From the NCBI GenBank assembly GCA_002360325.1, contig DEQG01000060.1, positions 18,910 to 27,328 of the forward strand: DNA of 8,419 nt, in the 5' to 3' direction. The stretch comes from Salinicoccus sp. UBA3372. GTDB taxonomy: Bacteria; Bacillota; Bacilli; Staphylococcales; Salinicoccaceae. Each line of letters opens with the position of its first letter. Position 1 is the stretch's first letter. Shown piece after piece: positions 1 through 5,916 of this stretch. The translations under genes were made by a program, and so were the position numbers. Below the pieces are notes generated by a model. The model was not told the DNA's origin, ran no database searches, and saw only the letters and a program-made list of their open reading frames with translations.

Positions 1-84
1 GGATTGTACTACTTCTTCCCGGATGAAGCTTCATATAATGAAGTCACTTCTGAATTGAAGAACAATCTTGAATTAGAAGAATAA
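1..84 (+). CDS. C-terminal fragment of an unidentified protein
   Basis: Frame 1 is open from the first base to a TAA at 82-84 and encodes 27 residues that begin GLYYFFPDEASYNEV and end LELEE. The 5' part lies outside the window. The fragment is acidic, has no membrane segment, and contains no motif I recognise, so no function is offered. Its stop is 37 bases before the gdpS start and no terminator hairpin is visible between them, so the two genes may be cotranscribed. It is called coding because it stays open to the edge and because the spacing and orientation fit an upstream operon partner; a chance open frame of this length cannot be excluded. Confidence 0.5.
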   Translation, partial: GLYYFFPDEASYNEVTSELKNNLELEE

Positions 85-121
85 GATCAGCAATAATAAA
101 ATTTGATGGGAGAGTGATGAC

Positions 122-1165
122 GTGCTAATAGATTTTGTTTTGAACATCTCGTTGACCATCAGCGGCATCTACCTCTTCCATCGCATTCAATATACGGAGG
201 ACTCAGCAAAGTTATCTTCACCGATGTTCCAGGTGACATTGATGATCACTTTAGCCGTCCTTCTTTTATTTGTGCCGATTGATTACAGAGGTTACAGCTT
301 CAGTCTGTTTTTCGTTCCGATGCTGCTGCTGCAGAGTAAAATATATATTAAAATTGCCGGCATGCTGTTCGTGGCCGCCGCCCACTATTTTCTTATCGGA
401 CACGGTCTGGTCGAAATTGCGATTTTTGCCGGGTTGTATTTGATTGTCATATTTACCATCCCGTTTTTCAAATCGATGAATACACATGTCATCACATGGT
501 TCAACCTGATTTTCACCATGCTGCTTTTGGCAGGCATACACTTCTTCGTCGAGTCACTCGTATTGATGCAGTTCATCATCATCGGTGCGATGAGTTCGGC
601 TGTAATGGTCACTGCAAGCATCATGTACCAGGATATAAATTCCATGGTGAAAGTGCTCAATCGACTGAACACAGAAGACTATACAGATCATCTGACACAG
701 CTTGGCAATATTAAAGCACTGGATAATGAAGTGAACCGCCTCAATAACAAGACAGAAACGATAAGCGTGCTGCTGATCGATATCGATCACTTCAAAGTGA
801 TCAACGATATGCACGACTACACCGCGGGGGATGCCGTCATCAAACAGATCACCAGGCTTCTCAAAAATTATGTGCCGACGGGCGGTTCCATTTATAGAAA
901 CAGCGGTGAAGAGTTTTCAATGATCATACCGGATATTTCGTTTGACAGAACTGTGCGGCTCGGCGAGGCGATACGGAATGCTGTGGAAAATACGAACTTC
1001 CATGTCGGAGAAAATGAAGTCATTAAACTGACCGTTTCTGTGGGGATCGGATTTAAAACACCGAATACAACCCGCAGACAGCTTTTCAAAGATGCGGACA
1101 ACATGCTCCATGCCGCAAAAAAGATGGGACAGAACCAGGTGATGTTTTCACCTGTAATCAAATAA
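122..1165 (+). CDS. gdpS: GdpS-like membrane protein with C-terminal GGDEF domain (variant SGEEF motif)
   Basis: The 347-residue protein has a strongly hydrophobic N-terminal half (about 6-7 membrane helices within residues 4-168, resembling the LytS/YhcK-type five-helix sensor module). A GGDEF fold follows at about 187-343. Visible GGDEF landmarks are DHLTQLGN, the metal-binding strand LLIDIDHFKVIND, and SVGIGF near the end. The signature at codons 261-265 (bases 902-916) reads SGEEF instead of GG(D/E)EF. The usual ND-x-x-GH-x-x-GD stretch reads ND-x-x-DY-x-x-GD. No RxxD inhibitory site precedes the signature. The GTG start is chosen because GGGAG at 108-112 sits nine bases upstream. Staphylococcal GdpS is known to influence biofilm and surface protein expression without making c-di-GMP; whether this protein has cyclase activity is uncertain. 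Confidence 0.8.
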   Translation: MLIDFVLNISLTISGIYLFHRIQYTEDSAKLSSPMFQVTLMITLAVLLLFVPIDYRGYSFSLFFVPMLLLQSKIYIKIAGMLFVAAAHYFLIGHGLVEIAIFAGLYLIVIFTIPFFKSMNTHVITWFNLIFTMLLLAGIHFFVESLVLMQFIIIGAMSSAVMVTASIMYQDINSMVKVLNRLNTEDYTDHLTQLGNIKALDNEVNRLNNKTETISVLLIDIDHFKVINDMHDYTAGDAVIKQITRLLKNYVPTGGSIYRNSGEEFSMIIPDISFDRTVRLGEAIRNAVENTNFHVGENEVIKLTVSVGIGFKTPNTTRRQLFKDADNMLHAAKKMGQNQVMFSPVIK

Positions 1166-1190
1166 ACCCAAACGCAATGTTTGGGTTTAT
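1162..1190. terminator. Bidirectional terminator between gdpS and brxC
   Basis: A perfect 12-bp stem (1162-1173 paired with 1179-1190, arm ATAAACCCAAAC) encloses a five-base GCAAT loop. It contains the gdpS stop codon and ends two bases before the brxC stop, so one hairpin serves both converging genes. The T-rich runs on either side are short and interrupted, so termination strength is uncertain. Confidence 0.75.
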
Positions 1191-1192
1191 CT

Positions 1193-1513
1193 TTAATCTT
1201 CTACTGAAGCAAGGTTTGTAAGTGATATTCTGTCATGTGAATCATGCCATTTCACTTCACTGTTATCAAAGTAAAAAGCCTGTGGGGATTCATGTTTAAT
1301 ATCATATTTTTCACTAATATAGTTGGATAGTTCTCTGTGGTCCTGTACAATTAAATAGTATCCATCGATATCTCTTTCATAGTGGAATTTTTGAAATTCT
1401 TCAAAAGCTCCTGCGGAAATCGGACAGGTATTTGAATGTTTAAGAAAGAAGAAAAATTCTTTTGAATCTAACAGTTTATCAAATGAATCAATATTTGTTA
1501 TTTTAGTCAACAT
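1193..1513 (-). CDS. brxC: Monothiol bacilliredoxin, BrxC/YtxJ family
   Basis: This 106-residue thioredoxin-fold protein carries the family's active-site motif TCPIS at residues 29-33. Cys30 is its only cysteine, as expected for a monothiol bacilliredoxin. SPQ at 76-78 supplies the likely cis-proline beside the active site. Family members are proposed to remove bacillithiol from S-bacillithiolated proteins after oxidative or hypochlorite stress, in the cytoplasm. The length matches the family. The ATG at 1511-1513 is preceded by an AAGGTG ribosome site with good spacing. It is transcribed alone, converging on gdpS. Its base composition is unusual: about 31% GC over 1201-1500 by hand count, against about 45% in sampled gdpS lines. 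The identification rests on the active-site motif and length; the specific symbol is less certain than the family. Confidence 0.85.
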   Translation of the reverse strand: MLTKITNIDSFDKLLDSKEFFFFLKHSNTCPISAGAFEEFQKFHYERDIDGYYLIVQDHRELSNYISEKYDIKHESPQAFYFDNSEVKWHDSHDRISLTNLASVED

Positions 1514-1616
1514 GTCATCACCTTCTTATTAAACTTAGTATAATTTATCATTAAATCAATTATATAGCAAATGGAATATTTTGCATATTATATCTTTCAA
1601 AATTGGAGGGAGCCTT
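1514..1616. promoter_or_regulatory. AT-rich divergent intergenic region between brxC and the small membrane protein
   Basis: These 103 bases must hold the promoters of two divergent genes and are very AT-rich. A TATAAT at 1539-1544 (+ strand) overlaps a TATACT on the - strand at 1537-1542, and a second - strand TATAAT lies at 1559-1564. None has a convincing -35 hexamer at 16-18 bp, so no individual promoter is assigned. An imperfect inverted repeat, about ATGGAATA/TTTTGCAT, spans 1571-1586. Confidence 0.4.
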
Positions 1617-1856
1617 ATGAACAAACCGATCAAACGATGGAACATGCTTGATACAATCAATCTGGCACTGTTTCTCGTAGTCATTCTATTCTTCCTGGAC
1701 TTCAATAATAATGCGACAGTATCCTACCTGCTGCTTGGTGTGTTTGCATTATGGATCGTCACACTGATCTTCCGCAATGTCTACATCAACAAGATTGAGA
1801 AGAACCCGGATCATCCATTATATGAAACACAGGTAAAGGGAAAGAAAAAAATATAG
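1617..1856 (+). CDS. Small two-helix membrane protein of unknown function
   Basis: The ATG at 1617 follows a strong GGAGGG (1605-1610) with six bases of spacing and gives a 79-residue product. The frame can be extended to a TTG at 1581, but that start has no ribosome site and would include it, so it is rejected. The protein begins MNKPIKRWNMLD. It then has two hydrophobic segments at about 13-28 and 34-50 separated by a short DFNNNAT turn, and a charged tail ending VKGKKKI. The lysine-rich tail after the second helix suggests both ends face the cytoplasm. I do not recognise the family. It ends nine bases before the stop of the converging EMYY lipoprotein, and the two share a hairpin. Confidence 0.8.
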   Translation: MNKPIKRWNMLDTINLALFLVVILFFLDFNNNATVSYLLLGVFALWIVTLIFRNVYINKIEKNPDHPLYETQVKGKKKI

Positions 1857-1879
1857 AGTGGCCGTTTATTCACCACTCT
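1855..1879. terminator. Shared hairpin terminator between small membrane protein and EMYY lipoprotein
   Basis: A 7-bp stem (AGAGTGG at 1855-1861 paired with CCACTCT at 1873-1879) encloses an 11-base loop. Read on the - strand it is followed by ATATTTTTTT, a good U-tract for the lipoprotein gene. On the + strand the following TTTAATTCTT is weaker. The hairpin includes the last base pair of one coding region and the stop of the other. Confidence 0.55.
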
Positions 1880-2762
1880 TTAATTCTTCCAATTCTTTTG
1901 TATACTCCTCATCCAGCCTCTGATAGCTTTCCTGCAGCGATAATATATTCTGCAGCTGGATATTTTGCAATTTCTCATTATATAACATTGTATTTTTTCT
2001 TTCCTCATAATAGGAAATATATCCATAATACATCTCAAGGCTGACCGACCGTACCCTGTTTGCCCGCTGTGTGGACAGATTGATCTGGTTCAGCGAATCC
2101 ACATGTTCATCTAGCATCGGCAGCAAAACATCATCAATCTGTTCTTGTTTGCTCTGTATGGATTCATCACCTTCGAGAATTTTCGATGCTTCATCAAGCT
2201 CCTCACTGTTTGAGTTCAGATGATCGATCAACGTATTGATTTCCTCCACGACCGTGTCATCCGAAGCATTTTCTATAATGTCATCTCTTTCTTTCTGATT
2301 ATCCATAAAAGACTGGCTGAGAGCAATCAGCCGTTCACTTGCCTGAACCGAGTTCTGATAAGTGCTTAAATAATCACTCAACTGCTCGGCGAAATCATAT
2401 TTTACCTGGGCACTTTCCACAAATGTGTTATGGTGTTCTTCTATGTCTTCATTGTCTAGTTCTATTTCGTCCGCTTTTGTATTCAATGATTCCGCAAGCG
2501 GTAGTATCTCACCTTCAAGTTTTGATATCATCCCTTCCAATTCATCACTTTCAAAGTCAGTGTCCAAATCAGAAATATGATCTTGTATTTTATCACTATC
2601 TATATTATTCAGATGATTGGTTAATTCGTCATTTATAGTATAAATATCATCCATCTGCTGCTGATATTCTTCAGTTTCTTCAGCTAAACGATTGCCACAT
2701 GCACTTAATATTAATATAAAAATAAGCAATAAATTAAAGGTGACTGTCTGCTTCACTTTCAA
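1866..2762 (-). CDS. EMYY-motif lipoprotein, function unknown
   Basis: From a TTG start at 2760-2762 the product is 298 residues. The signal peptide is KVKQTVTFNLLLIFILILSAC, with lipobox LSAC and lipidated Cys22. The TTG is chosen because AAGGA (2773-2777) precedes it by ten bases and it gives a compact signal. An ATG at 2783 is in frame but has no ribosome site, and the longest frame (to 2879) adds a long non-signal-like N-terminus and runs past the promoter. The mature part is acidic and rich in Glu, Gln, Asn and Leu, predicted mostly helical with coiled-coil character. EMYY is at residues 243-246 (codons 2025-2036) in the context SLEMYYGYISYYEER. I recall a staphylococcal family named 'EMYY motif lipoprotein'; no function is known to me. 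It should be anchored on the outer membrane face, divergent from murB. Confidence 0.8.
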   Translation of the reverse strand: MKVKQTVTFNLLLIFILILSACGNRLAEETEEYQQQMDDIYTINDELTNHLNNIDSDKIQDHISDLDTDFESDELEGMISKLEGEILPLAESLNTKADEIELDNEDIEEHHNTFVESAQVKYDFAEQLSDYLSTYQNSVQASERLIALSQSFMDNQKERDDIIENASDDTVVEEINTLIDHLNSNSEELDEASKILEGDESIQSKQEQIDDVLLPMLDEHVDSLNQINLSTQRANRVRSVSLEMYYGYISYYEERKNTMLYNEKLQNIQLQNILSLQESYQRLDEEYTKELEELKSGE

Positions 2763-2812
2763 ATGAGTCACATCCTTATTCATATAGAACCAACAAGCAA
2801 AATTATAGTAAA

Positions 2813-2841
2813 AATATATCATATTCACTGTTTGTATACAA
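2813..2841 (-). promoter_or_regulatory. Promoter of the EMYY lipoprotein gene
   Basis: On the - strand, TTGTAT (2841-2836) is separated by 17 bases from TATATT (2818-2813), which is preceded by TGA, giving an extended -10. The predicted start is near 2806, leaving a leader of about 44 bases before the TTG start. A second TATAAT on the same strand at 2807-2802 lacks a good -35. Sequence-based prediction only. Confidence 0.55.
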
Positions 2842-2843
2842 AC
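2830..2843. promoter_or_regulatory. 14-bp perfect palindrome over the lipoprotein promoter, candidate operator
   Basis: GTTTGTATACAAAC reads identically on both strands and covers the -35 hexamer of the predicted lipoprotein promoter. The core TTGTATACAA matches the centre of the Bacillus subtilis GntR operator as I remember it, and resembles other GntR-family sites. It lies about 15 bases upstream of the predicted murB -35. Binding by a repressor here would block the lipoprotein promoter; the regulator is unknown and not in the window. Confidence 0.45.
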
Positions 2844-2857
2844 TTCATGGGTCTCAG

Positions 2858-2886
2858 TTCCAAAATCGGGTATATTCATTTATAAT
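2858..2886 (+). promoter_or_regulatory. Putative murB promoter
   Basis: A consensus TATAAT at 2881-2886 stands 34 bases before the murB GTG, giving a leader of roughly 27 bases that contains the ribosome site. The best -35 at 17 bp is a poor TTCCAA (2858-2863). The perfect -10 and its placement make it likely, but the -35 is weak. Confidence 0.45.
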
Positions 2887-2919
2887 GATTAATAGCATAA
2901 TTCGAAAGGATTTGTAATT

Positions 2920-3858
2920 GTGGATAAGAAGCTGATCGAGCAAGACTTGAAAATGCAATTAAATAACTCGACTATAAAAATCAATGAACCATTACAAAAA
3001 TATACTTATACCGAAACAGGAGGACCGGCAGATTTCTATATCACTGTCGGCGACTTTGAGGACGCATGTAAAGTTCTGAAGTACTGCAGCGACAATCACG
3101 TTCCTGTAACGTACCTCGGCAACGGCTCCAACATAATCATCAGAGACGGCGGCATCAGAGGGCTCGTATTAAACCTTCTTGATCTGACCCACCTGAACAT
3201 CGAGGATAATATAATCACTGTAGGCAGCGGCAGAGCGATCATCGACGTATCACGATTCGCACGCGACCAGTCCGTAAGCGGCCTTGAATTTGCATGCGGC
3301 ATCCCTGGCAGTGTCGGAGGTGCGGTTTATATGAATGCCGGTGCATACGGCGGCGAAGTGAAGGATTGTCTGCTCGAAGCCACAGTTGCAACAGAGAACG
3401 GCGAACTGCTGACCTTGTCGAATGAAGAACTTGAGCTCGCTTACCGTCGGAGCATCATCCAGGAAAATAATTATGTGATTTTAGAGGCGAGATTTAAGAT
3501 GACACCTGCTAAAATTGAAGATATCAATGCGATGATGGATGATTTGACCGAACGGAGAGAAAGCAAACAGCCACTCGAATATCCTTCATGCGGCAGTGTC
3601 TTCCAAAGACCTCCCGGCAATTTCGCGGGAAAACTGATACAGGACAGCGGTCTTCAGGGCCATCGTATCGGCGGTGTTGAAGTTTCAAAGAAACATGCAG
3701 GGTTCATGGTCAATGTAGATAACGGCACTGCCGGTGACTACGAAGAACTGATCAATTTCGTCAAAAACACAGTTCAGGAGAATTACGGCATCGAACTCGA
3801 TACAGAAGTGAGAGTCATCGGGGAACCTGTTTACAAAAGAGTCGACAGGCATAAATAA
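2920..3858 (+). CDS. murB: UDP-N-acetylenolpyruvoylglucosamine reductase (MurB, type II)
   Basis: MurB reduces UDP-GlcNAc-enolpyruvate to UDP-MurNAc with NADPH and FAD, the second committed step of cytoplasmic peptidoglycan precursor synthesis. The 312-residue length fits the family. The FAD-binding domain shows TETGGPADF (31-39), LGNGSN (66-71) and the glycine-rich [19 protein letters not shown] (127-145). Catalytic residues by alignment with E. coli MurB are Arg176 in YRRS, Ser226 in CGSVFQ (the proton donor) and Glu296 in TEVR. The short loop after YRRS supports type II. The GTG start follows AAAGGA (2905-2910) with nine bases of spacing. It is transcribed alone, divergent from the EMYY lipoprotein and convergent with the sst operon. 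All key residues are present, so it should be functional and essential. Confidence 0.97.
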   Translation: MDKKLIEQDLKMQLNNSTIKINEPLQKYTYTETGGPADFYITVGDFEDACKVLKYCSDNHVPVTYLGNGSNIIIRDGGIRGLVLNLLDLTHLNIEDNIITVGSGRAIIDVSRFARDQSVSGLEFACGIPGSVGGAVYMNAGAYGGEVKDCLLEATVATENGELLTLSNEELELAYRRSIIQENNYVILEARFKMTPAKIEDINAMMDDLTERRESKQPLEYPSCGSVFQRPPGNFAGKLIQDSGLQGHRIGGVEVSKKHAGFMVNVDNGTAGDYEELINFVKNTVQENYGIELDTEVRVIGEPVYKRVDRHK

Positions 3859-3879
3859 ACACCATTAAATTTTCATACA

Positions 3880-3910
3880 AAAAAGGATCCGTAATTTACG
3901 GATCCTTTTT
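3880..3910. terminator. Bidirectional terminator between murB and sstD
   Basis: The arm AAAAAGGATCCGTAA (3880-3894) is complementary to 3896-3910 around a single central base, so in practice GGATCCGTA pairs with TACGGATCC around a three-base loop. A-tract and T-tract flank it symmetrically, making it a classical intrinsic terminator on both strands. It starts 21 bases after the murB stop and ends six bases before the sstD stop, closing both units. Confidence 0.9.
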
Positions 3911-3916
3911 CATTCA

Positions 3917-4999
3917 TTATTGTGTAAGGCTGTCTACTGCCTCTTCAACTTCATCAATTTGAACCATGCCGGTTTCGTAACCGCCCGCATTCAAGTACCA
4001 TACCTGCGGATCAAGTGAGAAAATATTATCGTTCTGTACAGCTGTTGCTGATTCAGTAGTCGAGTTGATCAATGTATCAACCGGTGTCGCTTCCCCACCG
4101 CCTGCTACTGCACCTCTGTCCATAACAAACATCAGGGCAGGATCAGCATTTGCTATAAACTCATAGTTCACCTGTGAACCATGGCTGTCACTTGCATCAT
4201 CAAATTCATCGGCCGAACTAAAACCGAATGTATCGTAAAGGTAACCGAATCTTCCGCCTGTACCATGGAAGGAAACAGAACTTTCACCATTGGTCTGGAT
4301 GAACAGCATAGAATTATCTTCAACTTCTGCAACTTTATCGCTTACTTCTTCTATTCTGTTATCCATATCTTCAACCAAAGTGTCTGCCGCTTCTTCTTCA
4401 CCATATAACTCACCGATAAGCTGAGTCATTTCCTGGATGTCCTCAAAGTATGATGCATTATCAGCAGCTACAAATAAAACGTCAGCATCAGGTGCGACTC
4501 TTTCAAACTCTGCCAAGTTGTTTTCCGTTGCCTGGCGGCCGTGAATCATGATGACATCGGGCTGTATTCTTGCGATTTCTTCGAAGTCCGGGTCTTTCAA
4601 TCCGCCCAGGTTCGCATATTCATCCGACTCAAATTCTGACAATGTTTCAGATAATGAGCCATTTCCTTCGCCTTTAGGCAGTCCTGCTATTTTGTCTTCC
4701 ACACCAAGTGCCTGGAAAGTTGAAACGACACCCAAGTCAAAAATAGCGACCTTTTCTGGATTTTTAGGTACTTCAATCGTTTCTGTCACTTCTTCGCCTT
4801 CTGCGTCACGGTCTTCGCCGTCTCCAGGTGATACTTCAAATGTGTTTTCAAAGCTCACAGTTTCCTCTGAAACTTCTTCCGCCGATTCATCAGCGCCTGC
4901 AGTAGAATCACTGTCTTCTCCGCCATCTGAATTACCACACGCTGCCAATACTAAAACAAGTGCAAATGTTAACATTAAGTATAGATTTCTGAATTTCAT
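3917..4999 (-). CDS. sstD: Ferric siderophore-binding lipoprotein SstD
   Basis: This is the substrate-binding protein of an iron ABC importer, 360 residues from the ATG at 4997-4999. That start has GAGG seven bases upstream and places the signal peptide at the terminus. The longer frame to a GTG at 5041 adds 14 non-signal residues and has no ribosome site. The signal MKFRNLYLMLTFALVLVLAAC has lipobox LAAC and lipidated Cys21. Residues 22-76 form an acidic linker (21 Asp/Glu, one Arg). The type III periplasmic-binding fold follows from about 80: VPKNPEKVAIFDLGVVST, a helical backbone mid-protein, then a second lobe. It resembles S. aureus SstD and B. subtilis YclQ, which take catechol-type or petrobactin-type ferric ligands; the ligand here is inferred. 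It is last in the sst operon, 107 bp after sstC, with an unusual orphan SD in that gap. It should be iron-repressed through the upstream Fur box. Confidence 0.9.
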   Translation of the reverse strand: MKFRNLYLMLTFALVLVLAACGNSDGGEDSDSTAGADESAEEVSEETVSFENTFEVSPGDGEDRDAEGEEVTETIEVPKNPEKVAIFDLGVVSTFQALGVEDKIAGLPKGEGNGSLSETLSEFESDEYANLGGLKDPDFEEIARIQPDVIMIHGRQATENNLAEFERVAPDADVLFVAADNASYFEDIQEMTQLIGELYGEEEAADTLVEDMDNRIEEVSDKVAEVEDNSMLFIQTNGESSVSFHGTGGRFGYLYDTFGFSSADEFDDASDSHGSQVNYEFIANADPALMFVMDRGAVAGGGEATPVDTLINSTTESATAVQNDNIFSLDPQVWYLNAGGYETGMVQIDEVEEAVDSLTQ

Positions 5000-5078
5000 T
5001 CCTTTACCTCTTTCCAAATAATAGTGATTTTTAGCCCCCACTAAAAAATACTACTATGATTACATCCGATATTAGTCC

Positions 5079-5089
5079 ATCACCTCCTT
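5079..5089 (-). promoter_or_regulatory. Orphan extended Shine-Dalgarno sequence in the sstC-sstD gap
   Basis: On the mRNA strand this reads AAGGAGGTGAT, an 11-base perfect complement of the 16S rRNA 3' end. No plausible gene starts behind it: the ATG embedded at 5080-5078 is only two bases from GGAGG and stops after two codons, and the real sstD start lies about 80 bases further on with its own site. It may act as a 30S-binding mRNA stabiliser (STAB-SD) for the sstD segment, or it may be a relic. Confidence 0.55.
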
Positions 5090-5106
5090 AAAGTTTGAAG
5101 CAGAGT

Positions 5107-5916
5107 TTATATCTGCGCCTGTTCCTTAACAAAGTCATCTACTGTAGCATCGGCATGCTCATCAAAATAAATGCAGATCTGATGGCCCATAATACATTCG
5201 ATGTTTATTTCCATCTCGTAAATTTCTTCAAGTATATCCTTTTTTATCACTTCGTTCTTCGTTCCGCTGATTGCAACTTCGCCGTCTTTGAGTGCAACAA
5301 TATTGTCTGAATAACATGATGCGAAGTTGATATCATGAATAACGATGATGATCGTCTTGTTTCTTTCGCGTACAAGCCTTCTCAATATTTGCATGATCTG
5401 TACTGAGTGCTTCATATCCAGGTTGTTGAGCGGCTCATCCAGGAATATATATTCTGTATCCTGGGCGATTGTCATTGCGATATATGCACGCTGTCTCTGG
5501 CCGCCTGAAAGTTCATCTATATACCGGTCCTCAAATTGTTCAAGTTCCATATAGTTGATTGCCTCATCGATCAGTGCATGGTCGTCTTTTGTCAGACGGC
5601 CTTTGGAATATGGATAACGTCCGAATGCTATCAGCTCACGGACGGTAATTTTAAGTTCAAGGTGGTTCGACTGTTTCAGAATTGAAATCTTTTTGGCCAG
5701 CTCCGTGTTGGGCTGGATGAAAATATTGTCGCCTTCCAGCAGCACTTCACCGCTGTCATTGTCCAGTAACCGGGTAATCATTGATAACACAGTACTTTTT
5801 CCTGCTCCGTTCGGGCCGATCAAAGAAGTGATTCTGCCTTTTGCTATTGATAAAGATACATCGTCAACCACTTTTTTGTCACCATACAACTTTGTGATTC
5901 CTTTGACGCTAATCAT
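5107..5916 (-). CDS. sstC: Iron-siderophore ABC transporter ATPase SstC
   Basis: This cytoplasmic ATPase powers import through the SstA/SstB permeases. In 269 residues all ABC motifs are intact: Walker A GPNGAGKST at 34-42, Q-loop Gln82 in ILKQSN, signature LSGGQRQR at 136-143, Walker B YIFLDE at 156-161, D-loop NNLD at 164-167, and switch His194 in IVIHD. The length and the RYPYSKGRLT stretch are typical of FepC/FhuC-type iron importer ATPases. After about residue 235 a short acidic, partly beta tail (ECIMGHQICIYFDEH) extends the core, as in YclP-like proteins. The ATG at 5914-5916 overlaps the sstB stop in an ATGA, and AGGAGG lies just upstream within sstB, so translation is coupled. Confidence 0.95.
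   Translation of the reverse strand: MISVKGITKLYGDKKVVDDVSLSIAKGRITSLIGPNGAGKSTVLSMITRLLDNDSGEVLLEGDNIFIQPNTELAKKISILKQSNHLELKITVRELIAFGRYPYSKGRLTKDDHALIDEAINYMELEQFEDRYIDELSGGQRQRAYIAMTIAQDTEYIFLDEPLNNLDMKHSVQIMQILRRLVRERNKTIIIVIHDINFASCYSDNIVALKDGEVAISGTKNEVIKKDILEEIYEMEINIECIMGHQICIYFDEHADATVDDFVKEQAQI

Noticed and set aside
2763..2879. N-terminal extension of the EMYY lipoprotein to 2879
   Set aside because: It places about 39 residues before the lipoprotein signal peptide and runs through the predicted promoter and palindrome. The TTG at 2762 has the ribosome site.
4548..5021. 157-codon Ser/Pro-rich open frame on the + strand opposite the sstD N-terminus
   Set aside because: Its composition is the mirror of the acidic linker and signal peptide codons of sstD, and no ribosome site precedes it.
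5079..5089. ATCACCTCCTT on the + strand, identical to the 3' end of 16S rRNA
   Set aside because: No further 16S similarity flanks it. It is better read as an extended SD on the transcribed - strand than as an rRNA fragment.
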